Of a stretch of DNA of 40,953 nucleotides, positions 18,422-26,834 are shown piece by piece. The DNA lies in the NCBI RefSeq assembly GCF_016773205.1, contig NZ_JAETWB010000030.1, forward strand, positions 1 through 40,953. Direction: 5' to 3'. The notes under the pieces are model-generated. The model made no database searches. It was not told the DNA's origin and was given only the letters and a program-made list of their open reading frames with translations. A program made the position numbers and the translations under genes. Position 1 is the first letter of the stretch; the number at the start of each line of letters is the position of its first letter. This stretch comes from Belnapia arida. GTDB lineage: Bacteria > Pseudomonadota > Alphaproteobacteria > Acetobacterales > Acetobacteraceae.

Positions 18422-19156
18422 TCAGTTGAAAGCCATCCCGCCAGAGAGCGCCACCGTCTGGCCCGTCATGTACTCGTTGCCTACCACCATCATGACCACC
18501 TGCGCCACCTCCTCCGTCGTCCCGAACCGGCCAAGCGGAATGCGAGATGGCGATTGGGCCACGCCCGACTTCACCATGTCGGTCTCAATCAACGACGGCG
18601 CGACTGCATTGACCGTAATACCCTCCTTAACAAGTTGGGCCGCGTAACCACGTGTCAGTCCCTCTATGCCGGCTTTGGACGCGTTGTAGTGCACCCCAAC
18701 TGCACCTGCGCCTCGCGCTGCGCCCGATGAGATGTTGACGATGCGGCCCCAGCGCTGCGCACGCATGTGTGGCAGCACCGCTTGGGTGCACAGAAAGGCG
18801 GACTTCAGGTTAACGGCGATTGTTTTATCAAAGTCGGCCTCGGTCAGATCGTCCATGCCGCGGATCAGGGCAATACCGGCGTTGTTGATCAAAATATCGA
18901 CCGGCCCCAGCTGCTCGGATGCGCTCTGAACCAGAGCGGTAACGGCGCAACTATCGGAGACGTCCGCTTGTAGAGCGACCGCCCGGCCAGATCCTTGATT
19001 GATCGTCCTGGCAACTGCCTCGGCGTCAGATGACCTGGAACAGTAGTTGATGGCAACGGCGGCCCCCACCTTAGCCAAGGCCAAGGCGATCGCGGCACCG
19101 ATTCCTCGAGATCCTCCTGTGACCAGGGCGACGCGACCGTGCAATGTCTGGGTCAT
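18422..19156 (-). CDS. SDR-family oxidoreductase, FabG-like
   Basis: A 244-residue classical short-chain dehydrogenase/reductase. The NADP-binding motif is TGGSRGIG (residues 14-21), NNAG lies near 90, the catalytic Ser is in VNISSG and the YxxxK is YNASK near 155. The C-terminal end (TGQTVALSGGMAFN) is typical of 3-oxoacyl-ACP reductases and related alcohol dehydrogenases. ATG 19156 has GAGGAG upstream; the extended frame to 19339 has no similarity. Cytoplasmic, single gene. Its true substrate may not be an acyl-ACP. Confidence 0.9.
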   Translation of the reverse strand: MTQTLHGRVALVTGGSRGIGAAIALALAKVGAAVAINYCSRSSDAEAVARTINQGSGRAVALQADVSDSCAVTALVQSASEQLGPVDILINNAGIALIRGMDDLTEADFDKTIAVNLKSAFLCTQAVLPHMRAQRWGRIVNISSGAARGAGAVGVHYNASKAGIEGLTRGYAAQLVKEGITVNAVAPSLIETDMVKSGVAQSPSRIPLGRFGTTEEVAQVVMMVVGNEYMTGQTVALSGGMAFN

Positions 19157-19372
19157 GCAATAGCTCTCCTCGACCAATTGTGGGTAGGCGAACCTCGATC
19201 TCGGATGCAACCCACAGCTGGCAGCACTTTCCGAACTCCCGGCAGAGACGTGGCGGCCTTCCCGCTCACCTTCTGCTTCACTGAACCTCAACACTGAGCG
19301 AATGGTAAGGCGGCGCAGTGGCAGATGCTGGCGGATCACCCCGGCCGGCTGCTCGGCGGGGCTCCAGTCAGT

Positions 19373-19393
19373 AGCACCCGGATGATCGGGTCT
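19373..19393 (+). repeat. Conserved leader hairpin, copy B (solo)
   Basis: Arms AGCACCCGG and TCGGGTCT pair as in copies A and C, except that one G is missing from the right arm, leaving a bulged C. The flanking GGCGGGGCTCC and CTGCACCAGGAG are also shared. No DUF3489 gene follows; bases 19394-19577 hold no gene I recognise. This copy is therefore a leader without its module. Confidence 0.6.
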
Positions 19394-19577
19394 GCACCAG
19401 GAGTACCGACCTGCCGTGTTCTAACATTGCCTTCCGTATTTTATGGCGACGCGCGCCAGCATCGAGTGCGCACGGTGGTCGCCTGCAATGACGTGCTTCG
19501 CAGCCTGCTCGAGAGCGGCTACTTTGAGGAGGGCCCGGTGTTTCGAGCGTAATCCGCTGGGGTAGCGCCCATGCCGC

Positions 19578-20552
19578 TCAGCTGTCGGCCCGAATGCCAT
19601 TCTCACGTACCACACGGCCCCAGCGCTCAACCTCATTGTCGTGGAAGAGGGCGAAGCGTTCGCCCGACATCGCAAGTACATCCATACCCTGCGCCTCGAC
19701 CCGCGTTCGCACCTCGGGTTCCGCAAGGATGGCCGCCAGGGTCGTCTCCATCCGTCGCCTGATCGCCTCGGACACTCCCGCCGGGGCGAAGACCGCCCAC
19801 CAGGTCGGCGCCTCGAAGCCGATGAAACCTTGCTCATGGAAGCTCGGCACACCGGGCAGGTCGCGCCAGGACGCCCGTGTGGTTACCCCAAGCCCTTTGA
19901 GCGCCCCATTGCGGACATGCGGTCCGCCGACTGGAGCATTGGTGACGAAAAGTGGGATCTGTCCCGCGAGGGCGTCCTGCAGCGCTGGGGCGCCGCCGCG
20001 GTAGGGCACGTGGGTCAGCTGCACCCCGGCGAGATTGCTGAGCTGAACCATGGCCATGTGCATCAGGGTGCCAATGCCGGCGGTTGCATAGTGGAACGAC
20101 CCCGGCGGTCGCTCGCGCGCTGTAGCCACGAGGTCCTGGAAGCTGCGCCAAGGAGTTGACGGATAGGCCGTGACGACCAGTGGCCCTCGCCCGATGAGCG
20201 TCACCGGCGTGAAGTCTCGCCGCGTGTCGTACGGGAGCGTCATAATCGAGGGAATGATCGTATGGCTATCGACGGCTAGCAGCCACGTGTGGCCATCGGG
20301 CGCTGAGCGGGCGACCTCTGCCGCTCCGACCGACCCTGTGGCGCCGGGACGGTTCTCGACTACCACCGACTGGCCGAGAACCGCCTGTAAGCGCGGCTGC
20401 AGGATGCGGGCGAGGATGTCGACCGAGCCGCCTGGTGGCCAGCCGACGAGCAGGCGGATCGGGCGAGCGGGCCATACCGCATCCTGTGCGAGGGCCAACC
20501 CTGATATAGCGGGGGCTGCGAGCAGCCCTCCAATGAGCGCGCGACGCTGCAA
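19578..20552 (-). CDS. Bug/TctC-family solute receptor
   Basis: A 324-residue periplasmic receptor of the tripartite tricarboxylate transporter family. A signal peptide (RRALIGGLLAAPAISGLALA) is followed by the family start WPARPIRLLVGWPPGGSVD. VVVENRPGATGSVGA and the conserved VPYRGGAPALQDALAGQI are classic Bug motifs; bound ligands are usually carboxylates. A TTG at 20552, with GGGAGGG 6-7 nt upstream and the signal peptide directly after it, is a better start than the ATG at 20612. No membrane components TctA/TctB are nearby, as is usual for orphan Bug genes. Confidence 0.88.
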   Translation of the reverse strand: MQRRALIGGLLAAPAISGLALAQDAVWPARPIRLLVGWPPGGSVDILARILQPRLQAVLGQSVVVENRPGATGSVGAAEVARSAPDGHTWLLAVDSHTIIPSIMTLPYDTRRDFTPVTLIGRGPLVVTAYPSTPWRSFQDLVATARERPPGSFHYATAGIGTLMHMAMVQLSNLAGVQLTHVPYRGGAPALQDALAGQIPLFVTNAPVGGPHVRNGALKGLGVTTRASWRDLPGVPSFHEQGFIGFEAPTWWAVFAPAGVSEAIRRRMETTLAAILAEPEVRTRVEAQGMDVLAMSGERFALFHDNEVERWGRVVRENGIRADS

Positions 20553-20886
20553 GGCGTGTCCCTCCCGGAACTGGCTTCTTCTTGTGAATGGCAGCATGCC
20601 CGACCGCGGCACGCCTTGGCGAGCCTGTGCTTGGTTGAGCGTAGGTCAGTTAGCGACTACCCAAGACCTGCACCCGGGGGCACGCCGTCCCGAATACCAG
20701 TGCCAGAACGCGGCGGCATGCGGGTACCGGCAAGTAGCCGGCCTGCCACCTGACCCGTTCGACCAACCAAGTACATGATCCAACTATCCGCTTTGGCTTG
20801 CGGCCGGCGCCGAGCCAATGGTCGGGAACCCCGTGGTAGACGCCAGCGCACCGCCCCGACCAGCTATTCGGCGGGCTCTGGTCGGT
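20553..20886. other. Intergenic region, no recognised gene
   Basis: Holds the upstream region of the leftward Bug gene and the start of the second repeat module. I see no coding frame that resembles a known protein. Bases 20815-20870 are weakly similar to those before hairpin copy A. Confidence 0.35.
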
Positions 20887-20908
20887 AGCACCTGGAAGGT
20901 CGGGTGCT
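20887..20908 (+). repeat. Conserved leader hairpin, copy C
   Basis: Arms AGCACCTGG and TCGGGTGCT pair around AAGG with G-U pairs at positions different from those in copy A. AGGAG follows at 20914-20918 and the start codon of the DUF3489 reading is at 20925, so the hairpin sits directly before the ribosome binding site. Confidence 0.6.
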
Positions 20909-20924
20909 GCACCAGGAGCCCGCC

Positions 20925-21686
20925 ATGACGCCCACCCCGACCCAGGCCGCGATCCTCGCCGCCGCGCTATAGCACCTGCAGCACCTCGTGACCCCGCCGG
21001 CCCGGCTTGCCCCTGCACCGCGCGACGCCATTCGCAGGAGCCTGCTCGCCAAAGGCTTGATAGAGCCGGCAGCGCTTGAGCCGTTAGACGAGACCACAGC
21101 CTGGGCGGTGAACGGCGTCCCTGTGCACTACCTCCTGACCGAAGCGGGCTTGCGTGCCGCCAAGGGGACCGTCGACGCGAGCACCCCGGCAGAAGTCCCC
21201 ACGACGGCCGCACACGTGCCTGAGGCTCCCTCGCTCGTCGAGGAGGCACCCACCGCCGCCGCAGCGGCTGCTGGGGCGATGGCGGCTCGGCGGGGGCTGC
21301 GCAGCGCGGCGGAGGCCGTGCTGGCCGCCTGGGACGACGAGGAAACCCAAGAGGGCCGCCTGCCCGATGCGGTCGCCGCTCTGCGCGCTGCCCTCGCCGG
21401 CACGCACACCTGGTCGCTGCACGATCCGGCCCAACCTCGCAAGCCGCGCGAGGGCACTAAGCAGCAGCAGGTGCTCGCCATGCTGCGTCGACCGGAGGGC
21501 GCCACCGTCGCCCAGATCGCCGAGGCCACCGGCTGGCAGGCCCACACGGTCCGCGGCTCCTTCGCCGGACTGAAAAAGCGCTAGGACATCACGGTCGAGG
21601 CTGCCGAGCGGATCCGCCAGGTCGGCCCAGGCAAGGAGGGCGCCAAGGGCAACTACACCGTCTACCGCATCGCGGAGGCGGGCTGA
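20925..21686 (+). pseudogene. DUF3489 gene with two in-frame TAG codons, copy C
   Basis: A single frame of 253 codons runs from ATG 20925 to TGA 21684-21686 without any frameshift. It is interrupted by TAG at 20970 (copy A has CAG) and TAG at 21582 (copy A has CAA at the aligned position). The N-terminal region is MTPTPTQAAILAAAL. The DUF3489 core is VLAMLRRPEGATVAQIAEA then GWQAHTVRGSFAGL, a helix-turn-helix-like segment, and the end is NYTVYRIAEAG. An internal GTG at 20988 could give a shortened product ending at 21584. The stop overlaps the ATG of a recombinase remnant. Confidence 0.8.
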
Positions 21687-21790
21687 TGCGGCCGATGCTG
21701 CACGCGTCGCCAAGCTCTCGGTCGGGCTCTATCGGGTCTCGACCCCGAACAGGGCCAGAGCGGGCTCGCGCTGGAAGCACAGCAGGTGAG
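21686..21790 (+). pseudogene. N-terminal remnant of a serine recombinase, copy C
   Basis: Following the TGATG overlap, shifted frames give VGLYRVS and QGQSGLALEAQQ, the same catalytic N-terminus as the copy at 16807. At least one frameshift disrupts it in the first 30 codons, and similarity ends near 21790. Only the first tenth or so of a recombinase gene remains. Confidence 0.7.
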
Positions 21791-21899
21791 CGCCCGAGCA
21801 TTATCGCCGCTAGCATTCACAATCCTCCACCGCGGCCAACGAGAGACGTAGAACCCTCATAGATGGCGGGCTACGCTTTCTGCTGGAGGGAATGAATTC

Positions 21900-23143
21900 A
21901 TGAACAAACTACTTTTTGCAACGTTGATGCTATTCAGCCTGCCGGCGCTTGCAGCCGACCCGCTGCCCCTTGTGCCGCCGGACAGCGTCGGCCTTTCACC
22001 CGAACGGCTGGCCCGCATTGGCACCACGATTGAGACAGAAGTGCGCGAAGGGCGAATGCCAGGCGCCGTTGTCGCCATCGCTCGCCGTGGCAAGCTAGCC
22101 TACTATGAGGCCTTCGGGTTTCAGGATGGTAACCGTACGCGGACGATGCCGCGGGATGCCATCTTCCCAATCGCCAGCATGACCAAGGTGTTGACCGGGG
22201 CCACGCTGATGTCGGTGCTGGAGGAAGGCCGCCTCTCGCTGAACGACCCTGTCAGCCGGTTCTTCCCGGCTCTGGGCAGCATGAGAGTGGCCGCTGACGG
22301 CAATCCCGAAAAGACTGTGCCCGCCGAGCGCCCGATCCGGTTGATCGATCTCGCCCGTCATACATCGGGAATCGTGTACGGCAACCGCGGCAACACCGCC
22401 GCCCATCAGCTTTGGCAACGCACCCTGGGCGGCTACGCGCGGATGAGCGGCTCGGATTCATTGCCGCCATGGCGAAGCTCCCGCTATTGCACCAACCCGG
22501 CACGTATTGGGAGTACGGCCTCTCCATCGACGTGCTGGGCCTCGTAATCGAGGAGCGCACCGACAAGTCGCTCGGCGAAGCAATGGCCGACCGTATTCTG
22601 AGGCCGCTTGGGATGCAGGACACAGGCTTTGTGGTGCCCGAAGGCCAGCGCAGCCGGTACGCTACGCCGCTGCCAACCGACCCGCTGACCGGCCAGCCGC
22701 AAGAGATGCGGGTCGGCCTTGTCGCGCCAGGCTTTGAGGGCGGCGGCGGTCAGGCTGTCTCGACAGCAGCTGACTATATTCGTTTTGCACAGATGCTGCT
22801 GAACGGCGGCACCCTTGAGGGCAGGAGGGTGCTCTCGCGCAAGAGCGTTGAGGAGATGACGCGTGATCACCTTCACTCAGAGATCGCCAACCGCGTGCCG
22901 ACGACCGAGCCTCACCTGACAAACTTCGGCTTCGGGGTTACGGTGGCAGTGCGGCGCGAGGGCGGTTCAGATGTGCTCGGCAGCCCTGGGATGTTCACCT
23001 GGAATGGCGCCTATGGCACTGCCATGTGGGTCGATCCAAAGGAAGAACTCGCTGTGGTATTCATGGCGAGCACGCCTGGGCTGATTCGGCAGCACTACCG
23101 CCGCGTGCTCAACGCGCTTGTCTATGGCGCCATCGCAGATTGA
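21900..23143 (+). pseudogene. Beta-lactamase-family (class C-like) serine hydrolase, frameshifted
   Basis: The first part (ATG 21900, GGAGGG upstream) has a signal peptide (LLFATLMLFSLPALAAD) and the catalytic SxxK motif S93-MTK-96 in FPIASMTKVLTG. Family similarity leaves this frame near 22420-22445. It resumes one frame over at ADERLGFIAAMAKLPLLHQ and continues with the YxS-type motif YWEYGLSIDVLG to the stop at 23143. Together the parts give a normal length of about 413 residues. A single indel explains the break. It is either a recent inactivation or a base-calling error, since the rest is well preserved. Confidence 0.82.
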
Positions 23144-23250
23144 GGTTTTGGACCGCAGGACACAGGCTCAATAGCTGGTGCGTGGCTGAACCTCGCCCTG
23201 AGGTTCGGCTTACCGGAGTCCGACGACTAGCAGGTCTCTAAGGGCTGGCG

Positions 23251-23297
23251 CCCATGTTCGCCACCGGCCATTGGTCGTGGTCAGTGGCAAACATGGG
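23251..23297. terminator. Inverted repeat between convergent genes
   Basis: Arms at 23251-23264 (CCCATGTTCGCCAC) and 23284-23297 (GTGGCAAACATGGG) match at 13 of 14 positions around a 19-nt loop. The repeat lies between the rightward serine-hydrolase gene ending at 23143 and the leftward gene ending at 23318, so it could serve as a terminator for both. No U-tract is evident. Confidence 0.5.
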
Positions 23298-23317
23298 AGC
23301 AGTCGCCTGCTGACGCG

Positions 23318-23686
23318 CTATCGTGTCACATGCGCAGATACTGCAAGCCACCTGCCGTCACGCCGCACCCACACATCGGTATAGCGGCCATGCCGTTCGT
23401 CGCCGCTGGCCGTTTGATACCGCGTGCGGGCGTGGATGAGGGCAACGTCGCCGAACAGCCGGATCTGAACGTCTTCGGCGACAAGGCTGTTGATCACCAC
23501 TGGCCGCGCGGTCTGCTCCAAGAATTGGGCACGGTCGACCAGCGTGCCGTCAGGGTTCGAGCAAAGAAAGTCTTCGGCCAACAATTCGTCAAACCGCTTG
23601 ACGTCTCCCCGCTGCACAGACGCGATATATTCATGATTTAACCGCTGCAGCGCTTCGTGATCGGCTGGGGATCCTTCTGGTGTCAT
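23318..23686 (-). CDS. NTF2-like/DUF4440 family protein
   Basis: A 122-residue protein of the SnoaL/nuclear-transport-factor-2-like fold. The helical N-terminus (LQRLNHEYIASVQRGDVKRFDELLAEDF) and the strands with GDVALIHARTRYQ and YTDVWVRRDGRWLAVSAHVTR are typical of DUF4440 proteins. Such proteins bind or transform small hydrophobic molecules, but function cannot be told from sequence. ATG 23686, with GGAG about 10 nt upstream, agrees with the family start. It is followed leftward by the inverted repeat at 23251. Confidence 0.82.
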   Translation of the reverse strand: MTPEGSPADHEALQRLNHEYIASVQRGDVKRFDELLAEDFLCSNPDGTLVDRAQFLEQTARPVVINSLVAEDVQIRLFGDVALIHARTRYQTASGDERHGRYTDVWVRRDGRWLAVSAHVTR

Positions 23687-23760
23687 TGCTGCTGATCTCC
23701 CATCAGCGCTTGGACCTCGGAAAGGTCCCAAGCAACACATGCCATGCTAGCCGTTGCATC

Positions 23761-24768
23761 CTACTCTATTGTAATCCCGTATTCTCGGATGATGCCTCCA
23801 AGACGCTCGCGGTCACGGCGGACGACAGCACTAAAGGCTTCCGGCGTACTGGGCGCTAGTTGCAACTCAGGTACCTTTGCAGCAGCAGCGATGACTGCCG
23901 GCGAGCGCATTGAGGTCACCAAAGCGGTATTAAGTTGCTCGACAAGATGACGCGGCACTTGGCTGCTGACAAAGATGCCATTCCAGTAAACCATCTCAAT
24001 CTCTGGAAAGCCTGCTTCGGCCACGGTGGGGACCTCTGGCAAGATCCCAAGCCTTTGCGGCGCTGTCGTAGCCAGTATCCGAAGTTTCCCTTCACGTGCG
24101 AAGTCAAGCACCGGGACTAGCGTCCCCATGAGCATGGAGACCCGGCCTGATATCATATCGGCCGCTCCGAGAGACTCTGAACGGTACACCACCGGCTCGA
24201 CATTGGCGCCAGAGTGCCTGGCGAAGACAGACATCAGCAGATGCGGCGAGGAGCCAATTCCGACGACAACGAAGAGGGTCGGCGATGGCGAGCGGCGCGT
24301 GATGGTGGCTAGGTCTCGAATGTTGGTGGCCGGGGTATCCGCTGTGACGGTAAGATAGAACGCGCCCTGAATGACATTCGTCACCGGCTGCAGCTGCTCG
24401 ACCCGGTAGGGAAGATTGCGTTGCAGGTGTGGAAGAGTAGCAACCGGCGGAGTCCCGAGAAGCGCAATGGTGTAGCCATCTGCTGGTGCATTCAGCAACG
24501 CTGCGGCCGCAACCACGCCGGCGCTGCCTGGTCGCGGATCAACCACGACGAGCTGACCTAGCCGTTGCGACATGTCTTCGGCCATGGCCCGAAGGACAGG
24601 GTCAGGCGGCGAGCCGGTTGTGAACGGTAGGATCATCCGTATGGGGCGGGAGGGAAAGGGTAGTTCGGGACCCTGCGCACGTGCTGGCGCGCCAGCGATC
24701 CCCAGCAGGACGGCCAGGATTGCCAGGGTCGCTCTACAAAGGCATCCAATGGCTGCGGTACCGCGCAT
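23761..24768 (-). CDS. Bug/TctC-family solute receptor
   Basis: A 335-residue periplasmic receptor. A signal peptide (LAILAVLLGIAGAPARA) precedes LPFPSRPIRMILPFTTGSPPD, the TctC start. VVDPRPGSAGVVAAAALLNAPADGYT is the conserved ligand-loop region. The usual VPYRG motif is degenerate here (VEPVVYRSESLGAADMISGRV), so this is a divergent member. GGGGAGG upstream supports ATG 24768. It is an orphan receptor, adjacent to the terminase remnant. Confidence 0.86.
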   Translation of the reverse strand: MRGTAAIGCLCRATLAILAVLLGIAGAPARAQGPELPFPSRPIRMILPFTTGSPPDPVLRAMAEDMSQRLGQLVVVDPRPGSAGVVAAAALLNAPADGYTIALLGTPPVATLPHLQRNLPYRVEQLQPVTNVIQGAFYLTVTADTPATNIRDLATITRRSPSPTLFVVVGIGSSPHLLMSVFARHSGANVEPVVYRSESLGAADMISGRVSMLMGTLVPVLDFAREGKLRILATTAPQRLGILPEVPTVAEAGFPEIEMVYWNGIFVSSQVPRHLVEQLNTALVTSMRSPAVIAAAAKVPELQLAPSTPEAFSAVVRRDRERLGGIIREYGITIE

Positions 24769-24859
24769 CCCGGCCTCCCCTCTCCGCCCTTGTTTTTGCC
24801 CCTTTCGGCTAGGGTACAATCATCCCGGATGATCCTCCCACCGGAGTCAAGGCGCGATT

Positions 24860-25105
24860 TGGCTCGGTCATCGACCGCCCGATCGCCGTGATGAGTGTGC
24901 CCGCGGCATTGATCTTCTGCTGCGGCCGCCCTTTGCTCGGGTAGAGATTGCCGCGCTGGTCCAGCTTGCCAACGACGTTGCCCATGCACCACTTCAACAC
25001 CGGGTTGCCGTCATGCTGGAGCCGAGCGGAGTGCATGGCAGCGTCGAGTTCTACGATTGCCGGCGTGAAGTTCGCGGTGGTCGAGCGGAACTCGATGCGG
25101 TTTCG
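24860..25105 (-). pseudogene. 3'-terminal remnant of a phage terminase large-subunit gene
   Basis: Leftward translation gives EFRSTTANFTPAIVELDAA, then LQHDGNPVLKWCMGNVVGK and QRGNLYPSKGRPQQKINAA, ending near AIGRSMTEP. This matches the C-terminal region of the intact terminase at 30484-32211 along its length, with many substitutions. The upstream four-fifths of the gene is missing. The divergence means it came from a related element and not from a recent duplication of the neighbour. Bases 25106-25345 hold no further similarity or gene I recognise. Confidence 0.8.
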
Positions 25106-25345
25106 TTTACCTCTCTCCTACACTTCCGCCCCGCCGGGCGGTTCCCGATGTGCACCTCAGGAGAAGATTGCAACGGGCTAATAAGGGAGGCTCAATCAGG
25201 CTCTGAGCGACGTAGTCTCCAAATAGCGACCGAAGGACGTCAGATCCGAACAGTTCGAAAGACCCACAGCCCCTCCTATCTCCCTCGTCATGGCCACTTG
25301 TGAAGAAGTCAGAAAAAACAAATTCAGCTATATTTATAAACCGGA

Positions 25346-26812
25346 TCAATAACTGCGTTTGCCGAGGTGCTGCTTAAGAAACTCTTCACGCTCTGCAGCA
25401 TCCTCGATATGGCGCGCAACCGAACTCCAAAAGTCATCAACACTTGTGGCCACGGCCGCAGTTCGCCGAACCAGCAGTCGAGCTATCGGACCGAACCGGA
25501 GTGCGAGCGCACTTTGCGCGCGTTCGACCTCGGCCGCATCTACGCGCCATAACTTTGATGAGCCACTCTCCACCTTGCCCGTTGCCGGCCAGGAGCGGCT
25601 GGTCGAACCTGTTCTGAGATTCGGCCCAGCTTGCTGCCGGTGGATCGTTCTGATTTCCTTTAGGAATTCCAAACGCTCCCCATGATGCGGTATCGCTGTC
25701 GCAAGCGTGTCATGCAATGTCCAGGTATCATGAGTCGCGCCGGCTGCGCGTCGCACCAGCAAGCGCGCCACTGGGCCGATGCGTCGGGCCAAACATCGCT
25801 CGAGAATGAGGAGGTACTCAGTGCTGTGTGCCCCAACAAGAACTGACCCGTGGTTCTCCACCCTCTGCTCGTCGCCCACCGCAACAGACTGATCTTCGTC
25901 AAACCTAGGACCTTCAGGTAGAGGTCGCTCAATCTGTTGCACGTTTCTAGGCTGGAGCACTGTAACGTCACTGAGCATCGACGGCGCCGGAGTAGAAAAA
26001 TCTGAAAGTCTGCGTAACGCGTCAGCCATCTCAAAAGCGCTTTGGAAGCGGTCCTCAGGTCGCTTAGCTAGTCCGCGCTCGACGACCCTGACAAGCTCAG
26101 GCGCAAACTCGGTTGGGAGAATTGGGTTTGGCTCTTGCACAATCCGGCGGCCGAATTCTAAAGGATGCTTTCCCGGGAAGGCCTGTACTCCAGTCAGCAG
26201 CTCGAAAAGCATCGCAGTTGTGGAAAAAATATCAGTCCGACCATCGACTTCGTGGCCTTCGTACTGCTCTGGCGCCATATACCCAGGTGTTCCCAGGAAT
26301 CCCCCAATGCCAGTCAGCTCGGAGCGATCTATCTTCGATATGCCAAAATCAGCCACTTTTACCTGTTTATCTATTCCAATCAGAATGTTTCCCGGCTTTA
26401 TGTCGCGATGAACTATTCCGGCCGAATGAGCGCAGTGTAGTGCTTCAAGCACCTGCTCAATTACACGAACAGCTTTGGTCGGCGTCAGGAATTTCTTTCG
26501 TTTAAGAGCTTGGCGCAAATTTATGCCAGCCACAAATTCCATTACGATATATGGATTTTCCTCGTGTGTGCCATAGTCGTACACAGAAACAATGTTTTGG
26601 TGCAAGCATCGCCCGGCAGCTTTTGCTTCTCGCTTGAAGCGTTGTAAGAAAATTTCGCGTTCGGTGCCGTCGAGGATGCTTGTTCCGACGATCTTGATTG
26701 CAACGGGACGATCGATCAGTGGATCATGAGCGCGGTAAATTACACCCATTCCACCGCGACCAATGACCGCATCAACACGGTAGCGGCCAATCATCACAGG
26801 GATTTCGGTCAT
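25346..26812 (-). CDS. Ser/Thr protein kinase with duplicated C-terminal domain
   Basis: A 488-residue cytoplasmic Hanks-type kinase. Residues 10-270 form the kinase domain: glycine loop IGRGGMGVIY (17-26), Lys K40, HRDIKPGN (135-142) and DFG (155-157), all intact. A linker (272-330) follows. The C-terminus has two copies of a repeat, at about 333-388 and 427-482, each centred on FGPIARLLVRR or IGPVARLLVRR and ending EFLKxx. Such repeats resemble the DUF8082 type found at kinase C-termini. There is no membrane helix. It is the last gene of a three-gene operon, starting 22 nt past the stop of the haem/HAMP gene. Codons are visibly more A+T rich than in neighbouring genes. Confidence 0.9.
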   Translation of the reverse strand: MTEIPVMIGRYRVDAVIGRGGMGVIYRAHDPLIDRPVAIKIVGTSILDGTEREIFLQRFKREAKAAGRCLHQNIVSVYDYGTHEENPYIVMEFVAGINLRQALKRKKFLTPTKAVRVIEQVLEALHCAHSAGIVHRDIKPGNILIGIDKQVKVADFGISKIDRSELTGIGGFLGTPGYMAPEQYEGHEVDGRTDIFSTTAMLFELLTGVQAFPGKHPLEFGRRIVQEPNPILPTEFAPELVRVVERGLAKRPEDRFQSAFEMADALRRLSDFSTPAPSMLSDVTVLQPRNVQQIERPLPEGPRFDEDQSVAVGDEQRVENHGSVLVGAHSTEYLLILERCLARRIGPVARLLVRRAAGATHDTWTLHDTLATAIPHHGERLEFLKEIRTIHRQQAGPNLRTGSTSRSWPATGKVESGSSKLWRVDAAEVERAQSALALRFGPIARLLVRRTAAVATSVDDFWSSVARHIEDAAEREEFLKQHLGKRSY

Positions 26813-26834
26813 TGTCTCTGAGTGATCCCCGCTG

